The notes beneath the pieces were generated by a model. The model was not told the origin of the DNA. It made no database searches and saw only the letters and a list, made by a program, of their open reading frames with translations. From the IMG/VR virus record IMGVR_UViG_3300037487_000317, positions 1 to 28,529 of that record: 28,529 nucleotides of DNA; one strand, written 5' to 3'. Positions 7,437 to 15,932 of the stretch are shown piece by piece. A program made the position numbers and the translations under genes. Positions within the stretch are counted from its first letter, which is position 1; each line of letters starts with the position of its first letter. The stretch comes from a virus.

Positions 7437-7696
7437 ATGAAATACTCAAGGCGCTGGTTATGGCGTTACTTGAGTTCTTCGCGAAGCTTGCAGCAGAATC
7501 CCGAAAGGCCATCGAGGCTGATCGGGATTCTGCTGTTTTGCGTCGTGCTGGTTCTCGGATTCGCCAGTGGATGCACAAGAGCCGTGCTGATTCCGGAGTC
7601 AAGTCCGATCAGGATCGGCCCACAGACCCAAGGCAGGATCTACACCCTGATCAAGGGGGAGTGGGTTCTGATGGACAACACCGTCACAATCCCTGA
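7433..7696 (+). CDS. Small amphipathic protein overlapping a lipoprotein gene out of frame
   Basis: A GTG at 7433 overlaps the stop of the membrane protein, with GGAG at 7425-7428 close in front. The 87-residue product begins with a hydrophobic/amphipathic helix (ILKALVMALLEFFAKLAAES), then a basic helix (LRRAGSRIRQWMHKS) and a polar tail. Codon choice across its first 60 codons (GAT, GCT, CGT, GAG) is like that of neighbouring genes, whereas the overlapping frame reads an odd Trp/Ser/Arg-rich sequence there. This suggests the N-terminal half is truly coded here. By context it could be an inner-membrane partner of the lipoprotein, although no clear transmembrane segment is present. The family is not recognised with certainty. 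Confidence 0.55.
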   Translation: MNEILKALVMALLEFFAKLAAESRKAIEADRDSAVLRRAGSRIRQWMHKSRADSGVKSDQDRPTDPRQDLHPDQGGVGSDGQHRHNP

Positions 7697-7757
7697 AGGT
7701 TGGTATGTAGTGCCTCCTTCGTTTGTGGAGGAATCTAAGGAAGTTTCGCCTTCTTGA
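7437..7757 (+). CDS. Lipoprotein, putative outer-membrane (or unimolecular) spanin
   Basis: This frame encodes a type II signal peptide: hydrophobic residues 28-44 (LIGILLFCVVLVLGFAS) end in GC with the lipobox Cys at 46. After it come TRAVLIPESSPIRIG and a C-terminal part VTIPEGWYVVPPS. The combination of a short lipoprotein with a 'VxIPEGWYVxP' end is familiar from phage lipoproteins thought to act as spanin components, disrupting the outer membrane at lysis. The only ATG is 7437, but the first 27 residues look like a shadow of the overlapping frame, so an internal non-ATG start (TTG 7488 or CTG 7518) is possible. The presence of a lipoprotein implies a Gram-negative host if correct. Confidence 0.72.
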   Translation: MKYSRRWLWRYLSSSRSLQQNPERPSRLIGILLFCVVLVLGFASGCTRAVLIPESSPIRIGPQTQGRIYTLIKGEWVLMDNTVTIPEGWYVVPPSFVEESKEVSPS

Positions 7758-7774
7758 CGGGTGAGACGGGTAGC

Positions 7775-7804
7775 GAGTTGTGGCCCCATGCGTGGGACAA
7801 CCTC
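7775..7804 (+). promoter_or_regulatory. Hairpin in the leader of the capsid gene
   Basis: In the 105-base gap before the capsid gene, GAGTTGT at 7775-7781 can pair with ACAAC-TC at 7797-7804 (one bulged C). Inside it CCCA (7785-7788) pairs with TGGG (7793-7796) around a TGCG loop, with a GGC bulge on the left arm. Just upstream the heptamer GACGGGT occurs twice, at 7756-7762 and 7765-7771. T7 places promoters and RNase III sites around its capsid gene, so this could be a transcript-processing or regulatory structure. I see no recognisable promoter consensus here. Confidence 0.35.
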
Positions 7805-7862
7805 AAGAGTAGCGCCTACAGGTCAAGAACTGTTTCGCAACTCTTTCTAGGAAACTCAAACC

Positions 7863-8963
7863 ATGGCAATTCAAGCAAACCCATCTCGTAGCGGCCAGAA
7901 CCGCCTTGCTAACGACACGGACGCACTCTTCCTTAAGGTCTTTAGCGGAGAAATCATTACAAGCTTCGAGGAAGCCAACGTGATGATGCCACTCCACCGT
8001 GTCCGCACGATCTCCAGTGGTAAGTCCGCACAGTTCCCTGTTGCTGGCGTTGCTTCAGCTCAGTACCACACCCCCGGTGAATCGCTCCTTTCGACGGGCG
8101 CAACCACGGGCTACGGAAGCACGGGTTCGGGAGTAGCCGGAACAAACATTACCGTTGCGTTTGACGGCGGCTCGTCTAAGTACGGCACTAAGTTCGCTCA
8201 CAGCGAGAAGACGATTCTCATCGATGATGTCCTTGTTGCCTCGACGTTCGTGGCTGACATTGACGAGATGATGAATCACTACGATGTCCGCTCGATCTAT
8301 TCGACGGAAATCGGTCGAGCTCTTGCATACACCGCTGACAAGAACTTGATTCGTACCGTCATTGCAGGTGCGCGTCGGATCGGAGATCGTTTCGGCGGAT
8401 CTAATTCGGCATATCTTGGTGCTCAGATCGATCTCAGCGATCAGTCGCCAACGGTTGCTTCAGAAGAACTGATTGCAGCTCTCTTCTCGGCTGCCCAGCA
8501 GATGGACGAGAAGAACGTCCCCATGGATGGGCGGTATGCGGTTCTTACCCCGGCCAACTACTACAAGCTGGTCAACGGTGACGGCGCAAAGATCGCGATC
8601 AACAAGGACTACGGCGGCAACGGTAGCATTGCTAAGGGTGCAATCGTTGAGATCGCGGGCATCCGTGTGTTCAAGTCTAACCACATTCCGCAAGTCACTG
8701 AAACTGCTGCAACCAATGTTCACAACGCAGCTGGCGTGAAGAACGATGTATTCGCCACTAACGGCGTTGGCTACGGTCAGGCCAATTTCTCCGCTACGCA
8801 GGGAATCGTGTTCCAGACCGAAGGCGTTGGTACGGTCAAGCTGATGGATCTGTCGGTTGAGTCCGACTACATCACTGAACGTCTCGGTACGCTCATGCTT
8901 GCCAAGTACGCAATGGGCCATGACGTGCTCCGCGAAGAATGCTGCTTCGAGCTGGTCGCCTGA
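7863..8963 (+). CDS. Major capsid protein (T7 gp10-like)
   Basis: This 366-residue HK97-fold major head protein of the T7 gp10 group is shown by DALFLKVFSGEIITSFEEANVMMPLHRVRTISSGKSAQFPV at the N-terminus, TILIDDVLVASTFVADIDEMMNHYDVRS (about residues 119-146), and the adjoining ALAYTADKNLIRTV region. It assembles around the scaffold into the prohead. It has its own leader with AGGAAA before the ATG and is followed by a strong terminator, consistent with high-level expression. There is no sign of the T7 10A/10B type extended ORF downstream. The length is in the usual range. Confidence 0.98.
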   Translation: MAIQANPSRSGQNRLANDTDALFLKVFSGEIITSFEEANVMMPLHRVRTISSGKSAQFPVAGVASAQYHTPGESLLSTGATTGYGSTGSGVAGTNITVAFDGGSSKYGTKFAHSEKTILIDDVLVASTFVADIDEMMNHYDVRSIYSTEIGRALAYTADKNLIRTVIAGARRIGDRFGGSNSAYLGAQIDLSDQSPTVASEELIAALFSAAQQMDEKNVPMDGRYAVLTPANYYKLVNGDGAKIAINKDYGGNGSIAKGAIVEIAGIRVFKSNHIPQVTETAATNVHNAAGVKNDVFATNGVGYGQANFSATQGIVFQTEGVGTVKLMDLSVESDYITERLGTLMLAKYAMGHDVLREECCFELVA

Positions 8964-8971
8964 TCAGTTCC

Positions 8972-8987
8972 TCAGCCTAACGGCTGA
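8972..8987 (+). other. Small perfect hairpin just after the capsid stop
   Basis: TCAGCC at 8972-8977 and GGCTGA at 8982-8987 form a perfect six-base stem around TAAC, only a few bases after the capsid stop codon. It precedes the much stronger stem-loop at 9000-9031 and may stabilise the 3' end of the capsid message or be part of a bipartite terminator. Confidence 0.4.
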
Positions 8988-8999
8988 TACACAACACAA

Positions 9000-9031
9000 G
9001 GGCGGTAGGTTCCACTAGGAGCCTACCGCCC
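9000..9031 (+). terminator. Strong stem-loop terminator after the capsid gene
   Basis: Fourteen bases at 9000-9013 pair with 9018-9031 around an ACTA loop. The arms are GGGCGGTAGGTTCC and GGAGCCTACCGCCC, which pair throughout with a single U-G wobble. The stem is GC-rich and followed by ATTTAT, a weak T-rich run. T7 carries its main phage-polymerase terminator (T-phi) in the same place, right after gene 10. By analogy this would make capsid transcripts more abundant than tail transcripts through partial termination. The hairpin is seen directly; its polymerase specificity is inferred. Confidence 0.85.
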
Positions 9032-9048
9032 ATTTATCGAGGTACTCA

Positions 9049-9636
9049 ATGCTTACAAAGACCACCCAACTTGAAGCCATCAATACGATGCTCTCTGCTA
9101 TTGGAGAGCCTCCTGTGAACTCACTGAGCTCACAGCGGGCTGATTCTCTGATTGCGGTACAGATCCTGAACGAGGTCAGCCGCGAGGTGCAGTCTTATGG
9201 ATGGCACTTCAACATTGAGTACAAAGTCGTGATGACCCCAGATTCTTCTGGGTTTATCTACCTCTCAGAGAATGTTGCGCGTGTAGACACAGATCCAACC
9301 GAAGGTCTCGACATCATTGTTCGGGGTAATCGGATCTACAACAAAGCAACAAATTCGTATGTCTTTTCCAGCGCCATCACAGTGACGCAGATTGTCATGC
9401 TGGACTTTGAGGAGATCCCAGAGCCAGCGCGGCGATACATCATGATTCGTGCTGCTCGAATCTTCATGGATCGCATGGTGGGATCCGAGAAGCACCATAT
9501 GTTCAACCTTCAGGATGAGGTCATGGCTCTCGGCAAGATGCGTGAATACGAGATGGACACGGCTGACTACTCCATCTTTGATGAGTACTCCACTGCCAGC
9601 ATCATCATGCGTAACGCCTCATACAGGACTTACTGA
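9049..9636 (+). CDS. Tail tubular protein A (T7 gp11-like)
   Basis: This 195-residue adaptor protein sits between portal ring and nozzle. Typical features of the family are the N-terminal TTQLEAINTMLSAIGEPPVNSL, SREVQSYGWHFNIEY (around residues 42-58), and the C-terminal half IPEPARRYIMIRAARIFMDRMVGSE with REYEMDTADYSIFD. It follows the capsid terminator by 17 bases and has GAGGT before its ATG. Its stop overlaps the start of the nozzle gene by one base. Length and order match T7 gene 11. Confidence 0.97.
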   Translation: MLTKTTQLEAINTMLSAIGEPPVNSLSSQRADSLIAVQILNEVSREVQSYGWHFNIEYKVVMTPDSSGFIYLSENVARVDTDPTEGLDIIVRGNRIYNKATNSYVFSSAITVTQIVMLDFEEIPEPARRYIMIRAARIFMDRMVGSEKHHMFNLQDEVMALGKMREYEMDTADYSIFDEYSTASIIMRNASYRTY

Positions 9637-12143
9637 TGGCCCTGATTACCCAAGCGATCCCAAACCTTATTGGTGGCGTTAGCCAGCAGTCTCCGGCTGT
9701 CCGCAGTAGTAATCAGTGTGAGACTATGGAGAACGCTTTCCCCAGCGCCATTGAAGGGCTGATCAAGCGGCCTCCTTCAGTGAAGATCAGCGAGGTGCGG
9801 AAGCAGGCCGACAACGCCCTTCTTTCTCTTGCCAGCGAATCTGAAGGCAAGCCTCACATGATCATTCGGGACATTGCAGAGAAGTACATCTGCTTGATCC
9901 GACCTGACGAGATCCATGTCTACAACCTTGATGGAACACGCCAAACGGTTTACTACGACACTGGTGCAAAAGATTACCTGACTGGGGGAACTAGAGACAC
10001 CCTGAAGGCATTGACGATTGCTGACCTCACCTTTGTGACGAACACGGCAACGTCAAACAACTCGACTGTAGTTGCAATGGCTGCGGACACGACCACCAGC
10101 ATCAACTATGACCGGATTGCTTTGGTGTTCATCAAGCAAGACAACTACGCTCGTGAAACCAAGATCACGCTGCTCAATTCAGCTGGAAACGGTACGGATA
10201 CATATACCCACACAAGTCCCCATACCACTGGTGCAAATAACGACATTGGTACAAACCATGTTGCAACCATATTGGCTGGGTTAATCAATGGTCAACAGAA
10301 CTACACCGCAGTTGCTGTTGACGGTGTAATCAAGATTACCCGAAATACCAACTTCACCATCTCTGTAGAAGACGATTTCGGTGGTCAGGGTGCGGTGATC
10401 ATTCGAGACCAAGTTCAACGCTTTGAGGATCTCCCATCATCAGCTCCTAATGGCCACGTTGTTCGAGTCCTCGGGGCTCCTGAGTCTGGCATCGATGATT
10501 ACTATGTGACGTTTGAAGCAGAGAACGGAACTTTCTCCAAAGGTATCTGGCGCGAAACTGTTGCTCCGGCAATCAAGTACAAGTTCAACTACGCAACGAT
10601 GCCCCATATTCTGATTCGTCAGAGTAACGGCACGTTCATGTTCAAGAAGGCTGATGGAACGACTCCTGCAAGCAATGTGCCAGCAGGGGCTAACTACTCA
10701 GCGTTCAAATGGGCCGAGCGTTCAGTAGGTGATTTGGAGACCAACAGCGATCCCACCTTTGTGGGAGACCGCATCACTAACATGGTGCTGTTCAAGAACC
10801 GCCTTGGCTTTCTTAGTGGTGAAAACATCATCCTGAGTGAAGCTTCGCAGTTCTTCAACTTCTGGCGCACCACAACTCTGGATCTTCCAGACTCGGATCC
10901 AATCGACATCTCAAGCAGTAGTCAGAAAATTAGCACCATGAAGTCTGGTGTTGTCTTCAACACTGAGTTGATTCTGTTTACCGAGTCCACTCAGCTGGTA
11001 CTCCGTGGCGGGGAGATCCTGAGTCCAAAGAGCGTCTCGTTGCTGCCTATTGGTGACTACGAGTCGTATGCAGACATTCAACCTGTGTCCTCCGGTTTGT
11101 CTGTCTTCTTTACCTACAACCGTGGTGGTGGGTTTGCTGGCATTCGCGAATTGATCCCACAACCAAACATTGATGGTTCTTATGTCATCAATGGTCTTAG
11201 CGATCTGGTTCCTAATTACATCGTCGGTAAGCCAGTGACCATTGCTTCAACAACTCAAGAAGACATGATGGCCGCAGTGAGCGACGGAGACTTGTACATC
11301 TACAAGTATCTCCGAACTCAAGAACAGTCTCTGCAATCTGCATGGTTCAAGTTCACTTTCCCTGATGTGGCCACAGGTGGTAAAGCCAAAGTAATCTGGG
11401 CTGAGTTTGTTGATTCCTACTTGTATCTTCTGACGTTGCGTAACACTGCAAAGAACCCAGTTCTTGAACGTATGCGCTTTGGCGTAGATCAAACAGACGC
11501 AGATACTGTGGCTGGAGTCAATTGGCTTACCCACTTAGATGCTCGTCAGTACTTTGCATCAGGGACTGGAACTTACAACAGCGGTACAGGAGTGACTACT
11601 TGGACTCTTGCAAAGCCGTATTCGTACAGCGCAACCCTGAGTCAGATCTACACCACTAACGGACTGCGGATCAACGCTTCGGCGGGAACTTCGTACAACT
11701 CCACAACTGACGCAGCTGGCACAATCTCCGCACTAGGCAACTACAGCACTACAGCTGTTTGGATTGGCTATAAGTACGAGATGCTCTACCAGTTCTCTAC
11801 GCTGTGGTTGCCTTCTCGCACTGCTGGTGGAATGGCTGCTTTACAAACCGGACGATACCAGTTGAAGAACATGAATCTTCTGTACGAGGACACCTCGTTC
11901 TTCAAGGTTCAAGTAACTGTGGGGGCAGATCAATCTCAATACGAATACCCATACACAGGCAACATCCTTGGGTCTTCTGTGTTGAATCAGATCTACTTGA
12001 ATCGGGGCTCTTTCCGTTTCCCCATCTATGGAAAGAACTCAGAGACCACAGTCAAGATCATCAACGACACACCTTTGCCGTGTAAGATTGTCAGTGCGGA
12101 AGTCGAAGCCGACTACACCGACCGCGCACAGAGGTTTGCATGA
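9636..12143 (+). CDS. Tail tubular protein B / nozzle (T7 gp12-like)
   Basis: This 835-residue protein (T7 gp12 has 794) forms the tail nozzle. The N-terminus MALITQAIPNLIGGVSQQSP and the region IEGLIKRPPSV are family signatures. FKNRLGFLSGENIILSEASQFFNFW in the middle is nearly identical to T7 gp12, and LPNAPNG-like SSAPNGHVVRVLG with YYVTFEAENG also fits. The C-terminal part contains GRYQLKNMNLLYEDTSFFKVQV and FRFPIYGKNSE. It shares a one-base overlap with the gp11-like gene and a four-base ATGA overlap with the next gene. Confidence 0.98.
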   Translation: MALITQAIPNLIGGVSQQSPAVRSSNQCETMENAFPSAIEGLIKRPPSVKISEVRKQADNALLSLASESEGKPHMIIRDIAEKYICLIRPDEIHVYNLDGTRQTVYYDTGAKDYLTGGTRDTLKALTIADLTFVTNTATSNNSTVVAMAADTTTSINYDRIALVFIKQDNYARETKITLLNSAGNGTDTYTHTSPHTTGANNDIGTNHVATILAGLINGQQNYTAVAVDGVIKITRNTNFTISVEDDFGGQGAVIIRDQVQRFEDLPSSAPNGHVVRVLGAPESGIDDYYVTFEAENGTFSKGIWRETVAPAIKYKFNYATMPHILIRQSNGTFMFKKADGTTPASNVPAGANYSAFKWAERSVGDLETNSDPTFVGDRITNMVLFKNRLGFLSGENIILSEASQFFNFWRTTTLDLPDSDPIDISSSSQKISTMKSGVVFNTELILFTESTQLVLRGGEILSPKSVSLLPIGDYESYADIQPVSSGLSVFFTYNRGGGFAGIRELIPQPNIDGSYVINGLSDLVPNYIVGKPVTIASTTQEDMMAAVSDGDLYIYKYLRTQEQSLQSAWFKFTFPDVATGGKAKVIWAEFVDSYLYLLTLRNTAKNPVLERMRFGVDQTDADTVAGVNWLTHLDARQYFASGTGTYNSGTGVTTWTLAKPYSYSATLSQIYTTNGLRINASAGTSYNSTTDAAGTISALGNYSTTAVWIGYKYEMLYQFSTLWLPSRTAGGMAALQTGRYQLKNMNLLYEDTSFFKVQVTVGADQSQYEYPYTGNILGSSVLNQIYLNRGSFRFPIYGKNSETTVKIINDTPLPCKIVSAEVEADYTDRAQRFA

Positions 12144-12613
12144 TTGAGACTAGACTGGCTCACCAGCACGACTGTTCCATCTTGGCCAAGCGACTGAGAC
12201 AAGCTGATCTCGATGAGATTCAAGCAGCATCAGGCGTAACGCCCCAGCTAGCCCTGCGGAGAGGATTAGAACACTCAGCAGAGTGTTACACCATTATTCG
12301 CCCAGAGGCCGTCTACGAGCCTTTGGCTATGTTTGGTGTGGTCTCCATGGACCAAAACCCAGCTGTTGGTCAGGTGTGGTTTTTAGGATCTGACGAGATT
12401 AAGACTCACTCGATGGAGTTTCTAAGGAAGTCCAAAGGGTGGATCGAGAACTTCCACGCTGGCTACCCAGTTCTCTACAACAACATCGACGCTCGGAACA
12501 CTGTGCATATCAAGTGGCTTCAGTGGCTGGGCTTCCAATTCATCAATGAACTTCATAACTACGGATACGAAGGACGAACCTTCTACCACTTCGTGAGGAT
12601 GCACCATGTGTGA
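12140..12613 (+). CDS. T7 gp13-like protein with GNAT-type fold
   Basis: This 157-residue protein at the gene 13 position resembles T7 gp13 in its second half: VWFLGSDEIKTHSMEFLRKSKGWIENFHAGYPVLYNNIDARNTVHIKWLQWLGFQF. The order of strands and the N-x-x-H-I-K-W-L-Q-x-L-G-F motif are typical of acetyltransferase-like (GNAT) phage proteins. T7 gp13 is needed for proper virion morphogenesis; a catalytic acetyl transfer has not been established for it. The start overlaps the nozzle stop (ATGA) and the end overlaps the gp14-like gene by 8 bases. Confidence 0.88.
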   Translation: MIETRLAHQHDCSILAKRLRQADLDEIQAASGVTPQLALRRGLEHSAECYTIIRPEAVYEPLAMFGVVSMDQNPAVGQVWFLGSDEIKTHSMEFLRKSKGWIENFHAGYPVLYNNIDARNTVHIKWLQWLGFQFINELHNYGYEGRTFYHFVRMHHV

Positions 12614-13247
12614 AGCTGTAACAGTAGGACTTATCGTTGGCGGCTTAAGTGCCGCATCTTCGGTAGCCGGACAAGCCGCTGCTTCTTCTCAGCAAAATAA
12701 GTATCTACGAAGCCAAGGAAAGGCTGGAGATGAGAACTACCGCAAGACTGTAGAAGCAGTACAGAAGGACATTGGGCTTCAAACCGACACGCTTGTCGCA
12801 CAGCAGATGGAAACCATTGCCCAGCAAAAGCAGCAACTTCAAAACATTACTTTAGATGCTCGTTCTGCTTCCTCGGCGTATACAGCACTCCAAGCCGAGA
12901 CTGGAGCTGAGGGACGTACTGTTCAAATGGTGCATGATCAGTTTGAACGGGAAGTGCTGAACTTTACTTCGGCTACCACACGCAACATCACAAACTACAC
13001 AGCGCAGTTGAATCGAGAAGCTTCATCGATTTATGCTCGCGGTCAGTCCATTATCAATAGTGGATATCCAGCTCCACTACCTCCATTCCAAAGCGTAAAC
13101 TTTGCCTCAAGCATTATGAGTGGAGCTGCTACAGGAATCGGGGCGGGTATTTCGGCCTATTCTGCACTTCAAGCCCCAAATGTTGGCGGAGGAACTTCAG
13201 GAGGAACTACTTCTAATCTTCCTTACGCCGCCCGAGCAGGAGTCTAA
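12606..13247 (+). CDS. Internal virion protein (T7 gp14-like)
   Basis: This 213-residue protein begins MCEAVTVGLIVGGLSAASSVAGQAAA, like the Met-Cys and hydrophobic start of T7 gp14. A long helical region rich in Gln and Ala (QQMETIAQQKQQLQNITLDARSAS) and a Gly/Ser/Ala-rich C-terminus follow. In T7, gp14 leaves the head with gp15 and gp16 and forms the outer-membrane pore of the ejection machine. Gene order (after gp13-like, before gp15-like) supports the assignment. GAGG is present 7-8 bases before the ATG. Confidence 0.92.
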   Translation: MCEAVTVGLIVGGLSAASSVAGQAAASSQQNKYLRSQGKAGDENYRKTVEAVQKDIGLQTDTLVAQQMETIAQQKQQLQNITLDARSASSAYTALQAETGAEGRTVQMVHDQFEREVLNFTSATTRNITNYTAQLNREASSIYARGQSIINSGYPAPLPPFQSVNFASSIMSGAATGIGAGISAYSALQAPNVGGGTSGGTTSNLPYAARAGV

Positions 13248-13250
13248 ACC

Positions 13251-15929
13251 ATGGCAAAGCAACGACCAACCCTTGGAACCTTTGCGTCTCCTACCTCACA
13301 ACTGGTTCAGCCGATCCAAGAACAAGCTACTCCGCTTAATGAGCAAGCAATTCGGGATGCTTACTCGTTTGCTGACTCTTTCAGTGAGTTGTCCCAAGCA
13401 ATGGGATCGCTCTATATCAATCTGAGGAAGCAGCAAAATGATGAGTATGTTCGCGAAGGCCGACAAGCTGTTCTTAGCAGTCGAAAGACCTATGCGGATC
13501 TTGAGCGTGAAGGAGCTATTCGTCCAGCGGAAAATCCGTGGATGGCTCTTGGAGCGCAGCAGGCTTCCGGAATCCTTGAAGCTGCCTCTGCCTCCAATGA
13601 GTTCCGGGGGCTTGTCGCGCAGAAAGCCGCAGAGAACCCAGAGTTCCTTGACGATCCTAAGCACTTTGATGCGCTAGCAGCTTCTTACGCACAGCAGAAA
13701 TCCCAGCAGTACGCAAACAGTCCCTACCTGTCTGAAGCTTTCTTCGAGAATTTCAACCAGTCAGTAATCAAGCTTCAACAAGATAACTTTGAAGCCATTG
13801 AGGAATCTCGGTTCCAAAAGACTGTTCTAGCGGCTGACGCAAAAGTCCGGCTTGTCGTGGACAGTGTGGGGCCAAAGAGCACAGACGGCTTTGTACAGGA
13901 CATTCAATCAGCTTTTGATGAGGCAGTAGCCAACTCCGGAGGACGATCTTCGGAGATCACTCAGGCATACGCCATGTCTCTGATTCAGATCATGCGTACC
14001 AACCCTGAAAAGGTTGACGAAGCTGAGATGATCTTGAAAAGCCTTAAGGCTGGAACTGGAAAGCTGATCGATACCTCTGCTGCCCAGAGTCTGCTTATTA
14101 AGTATGGAGCCGAGATCGAGAATCAACGCGAACAAGCAACGAGTAACGAAACTCGGATGCTGTTTGATGTTCAACGAGACCTTTTAAAGAAGTACGAGTC
14201 TGGCGTGTTCGGTGAAGGGGAAGAAGCACATATCAAATTGGTAGACGCATTTGATCAATACGCTGCCCGAACAGCTGGGAACATTTCTATTAGTGCGGCT
14301 AAGACTGAGGCAGAACGAGATTACCTGTATCGAAAAGCTCAAGCGATTGATAATGCACAGGCTGCTGCTCGTGAAGAGGCGTTGAAGCAAGCCGCTGAAC
14401 TTGATAAGCAAGCTAAAGCTGATCGGGATGAAGCTTTAGTGCAAATTCAATCTGCTAAACAACTTGAACTAGGCTCGAAAGTTAGAAGCGGGGTTCCAGT
14501 TGAAACCGCCATTGATGAAATGGATTCACTTCTCGGAAACGCTCAATTTGGATATACACCAGAAGACCGATTGAAGTACAAAAAGTCTTCTGAAGAATAC
14601 TTTAGAAGTCAAGCTTCTGAGTATCAAAAGCAACTTGGAGCACTAAAGACAACCAATGCTCGTGGTCGAATCATTGCAACTGCGGATGCACAGATCAGTA
14701 ATTTCATTAGAGAGACAATCGATAATCCGATGCAAGGAACGGCGCAGCCTATAAACATTGCAGCCCTTCAAGCGTCGGCTGACCGAAGCTTTAGGGCCGC
14801 AGGACTTACAGAAGAGCAGCGTAAAAACGCAAAGGATCAGCTGTACTTTGATTTGACCTCAAATGCCAAAACACAGCTACAAAGTCAGCTGATGAGAACT
14901 CCAGCAAACGGGGGGATCGCTCCGATTGATCTTCCAACGCTTGAGCCTAGTTCTACAGATACTCCTCCGATTCGCAAGTACAAAGAAAACGCCCGTGCGG
15001 TGGAAATGTCCGCAATGATTTCCATTGATGAAGCATTTGGGGAAGAAGACACAATCGCTGAGTTGAAGAACATTGCAGAAACAATGCTGACTCCAGAAAT
15101 TATCGAACAAGGAGTTTCTTACAAAGTAGCGGATCTTTGGAGAGCATGGAAGGCCAGTAAGAACGGCTATTTCAGGGAAGGTGTGTTCGGAACTGCCGCA
15201 GGAAAGCGCCTTGAAGTCTTGTTCAACAATGTCGATGTCAAAGTAGGACCAACTGCCGATTTTGACAACGCACTGGCAGATGCAGTAGCTGAATACTCCG
15301 TTTCCAGAGGCTCGGCAATCACCGATTGGACAAACATCACTGACGCATCTAGTGAGGCTCAGGGTCGTTTCAACAATCAAATGAAATCGGTACTCGAAGG
15401 CTTAAAAATTAGCCATCCCGATTCTCGAAAACTTTTGGAAAATTTCTACGGATCTGAAGTCATCCGTATTTTCCAGACCAGTCTGGAGCACCCTCTAAAC
15501 CTTTCTAGAGCCATCACAGAAGCAGCAGTTTCGGTCAAAGATCAAGTTGTTGTTATTGACGGTTCTTTCTTGTTCCGCGAAGGAAAAATTGGGCTAGATG
15601 CTTACAACGAAGATCACTTCAGAAACCTCGCAAGGTTCTACGCGCCCGGAGTTGAAAATCCTGTCTTCTTCCCCATCAGCAAGTTGGCAAATGGAAACCA
15701 CAACTACGCGCTGAGAGACCAAAACGGAAACATCGTTCAGAACCGTGTGTTCACTCTCGAAGACATTGCTGGCCCTGAAGCATTGAAGCGCTCTTTCTTC
15801 TACGAAAAAACTAAGGGAACAGAGCAGCGTTATTCTGAAACCCGTGGATTGAAGTTCGTTGACTATTCGGCCACATTTGAAGCGCAAAACAAGCGGATGC
15901 GGGATCTCCTGACACCCACTACGGAGTAA
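13251..15929 (+). CDS. Internal virion protein (T7 gp15-like)
   Basis: This 892-residue protein (T7 gp15 has 747) occupies the gene 15 position. It is largely helical and hydrophilic without a signal peptide, with a marked charged coiled-coil-like part around residues 365-405 (AAREEALKQAAELDKQAKAD). The N-terminus RPTLGTFASPTSQLVQPIQE and the region DAYSFADSFSELSQAMGSLY resemble other gp15-type proteins. In T7 it forms the periplasmic part of the DNA ejection tunnel with gp16. AGGAG lies 8 bases before the ATG. The identification rests on position, size and composition more than on a catalytic motif. Confidence 0.88.
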   Translation: MAKQRPTLGTFASPTSQLVQPIQEQATPLNEQAIRDAYSFADSFSELSQAMGSLYINLRKQQNDEYVREGRQAVLSSRKTYADLEREGAIRPAENPWMALGAQQASGILEAASASNEFRGLVAQKAAENPEFLDDPKHFDALAASYAQQKSQQYANSPYLSEAFFENFNQSVIKLQQDNFEAIEESRFQKTVLAADAKVRLVVDSVGPKSTDGFVQDIQSAFDEAVANSGGRSSEITQAYAMSLIQIMRTNPEKVDEAEMILKSLKAGTGKLIDTSAAQSLLIKYGAEIENQREQATSNETRMLFDVQRDLLKKYESGVFGEGEEAHIKLVDAFDQYAARTAGNISISAAKTEAERDYLYRKAQAIDNAQAAAREEALKQAAELDKQAKADRDEALVQIQSAKQLELGSKVRSGVPVETAIDEMDSLLGNAQFGYTPEDRLKYKKSSEEYFRSQASEYQKQLGALKTTNARGRIIATADAQISNFIRETIDNPMQGTAQPINIAALQASADRSFRAAGLTEEQRKNAKDQLYFDLTSNAKTQLQSQLMRTPANGGIAPIDLPTLEPSSTDTPPIRKYKENARAVEMSAMISIDEAFGEEDTIAELKNIAETMLTPEIIEQGVSYKVADLWRAWKASKNGYFREGVFGTAAGKRLEVLFNNVDVKVGPTADFDNALADAVAEYSVSRGSAITDWTNITDASSEAQGRFNNQMKSVLEGLKISHPDSRKLLENFYGSEVIRIFQTSLEHPLNLSRAITEAAVSVKDQVVVIDGSFLFREGKIGLDAYNEDHFRNLARFYAPGVENPVFFPISKLANGNHNYALRDQNGNIVQNRVFTLEDIAGPEALKRSFFYEKTKGTEQRYSETRGLKFVDYSATFEAQNKRMRDLLTPTTE

Positions 15930-15932
15930 AAA

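Noticed and set aside
7782-7788. GGCCCCA shared by the capsid leader and the 28.18 kb gap as a possible phage promoter
   Set aside because: Only seven to eight bases are shared, with no flanking similarity, which is too short for a phage polymerase promoter.
8460-8921. 153-residue minus-strand ORF inside the capsid gene
   Set aside because: It is a shadow of the well-supported capsid frame.
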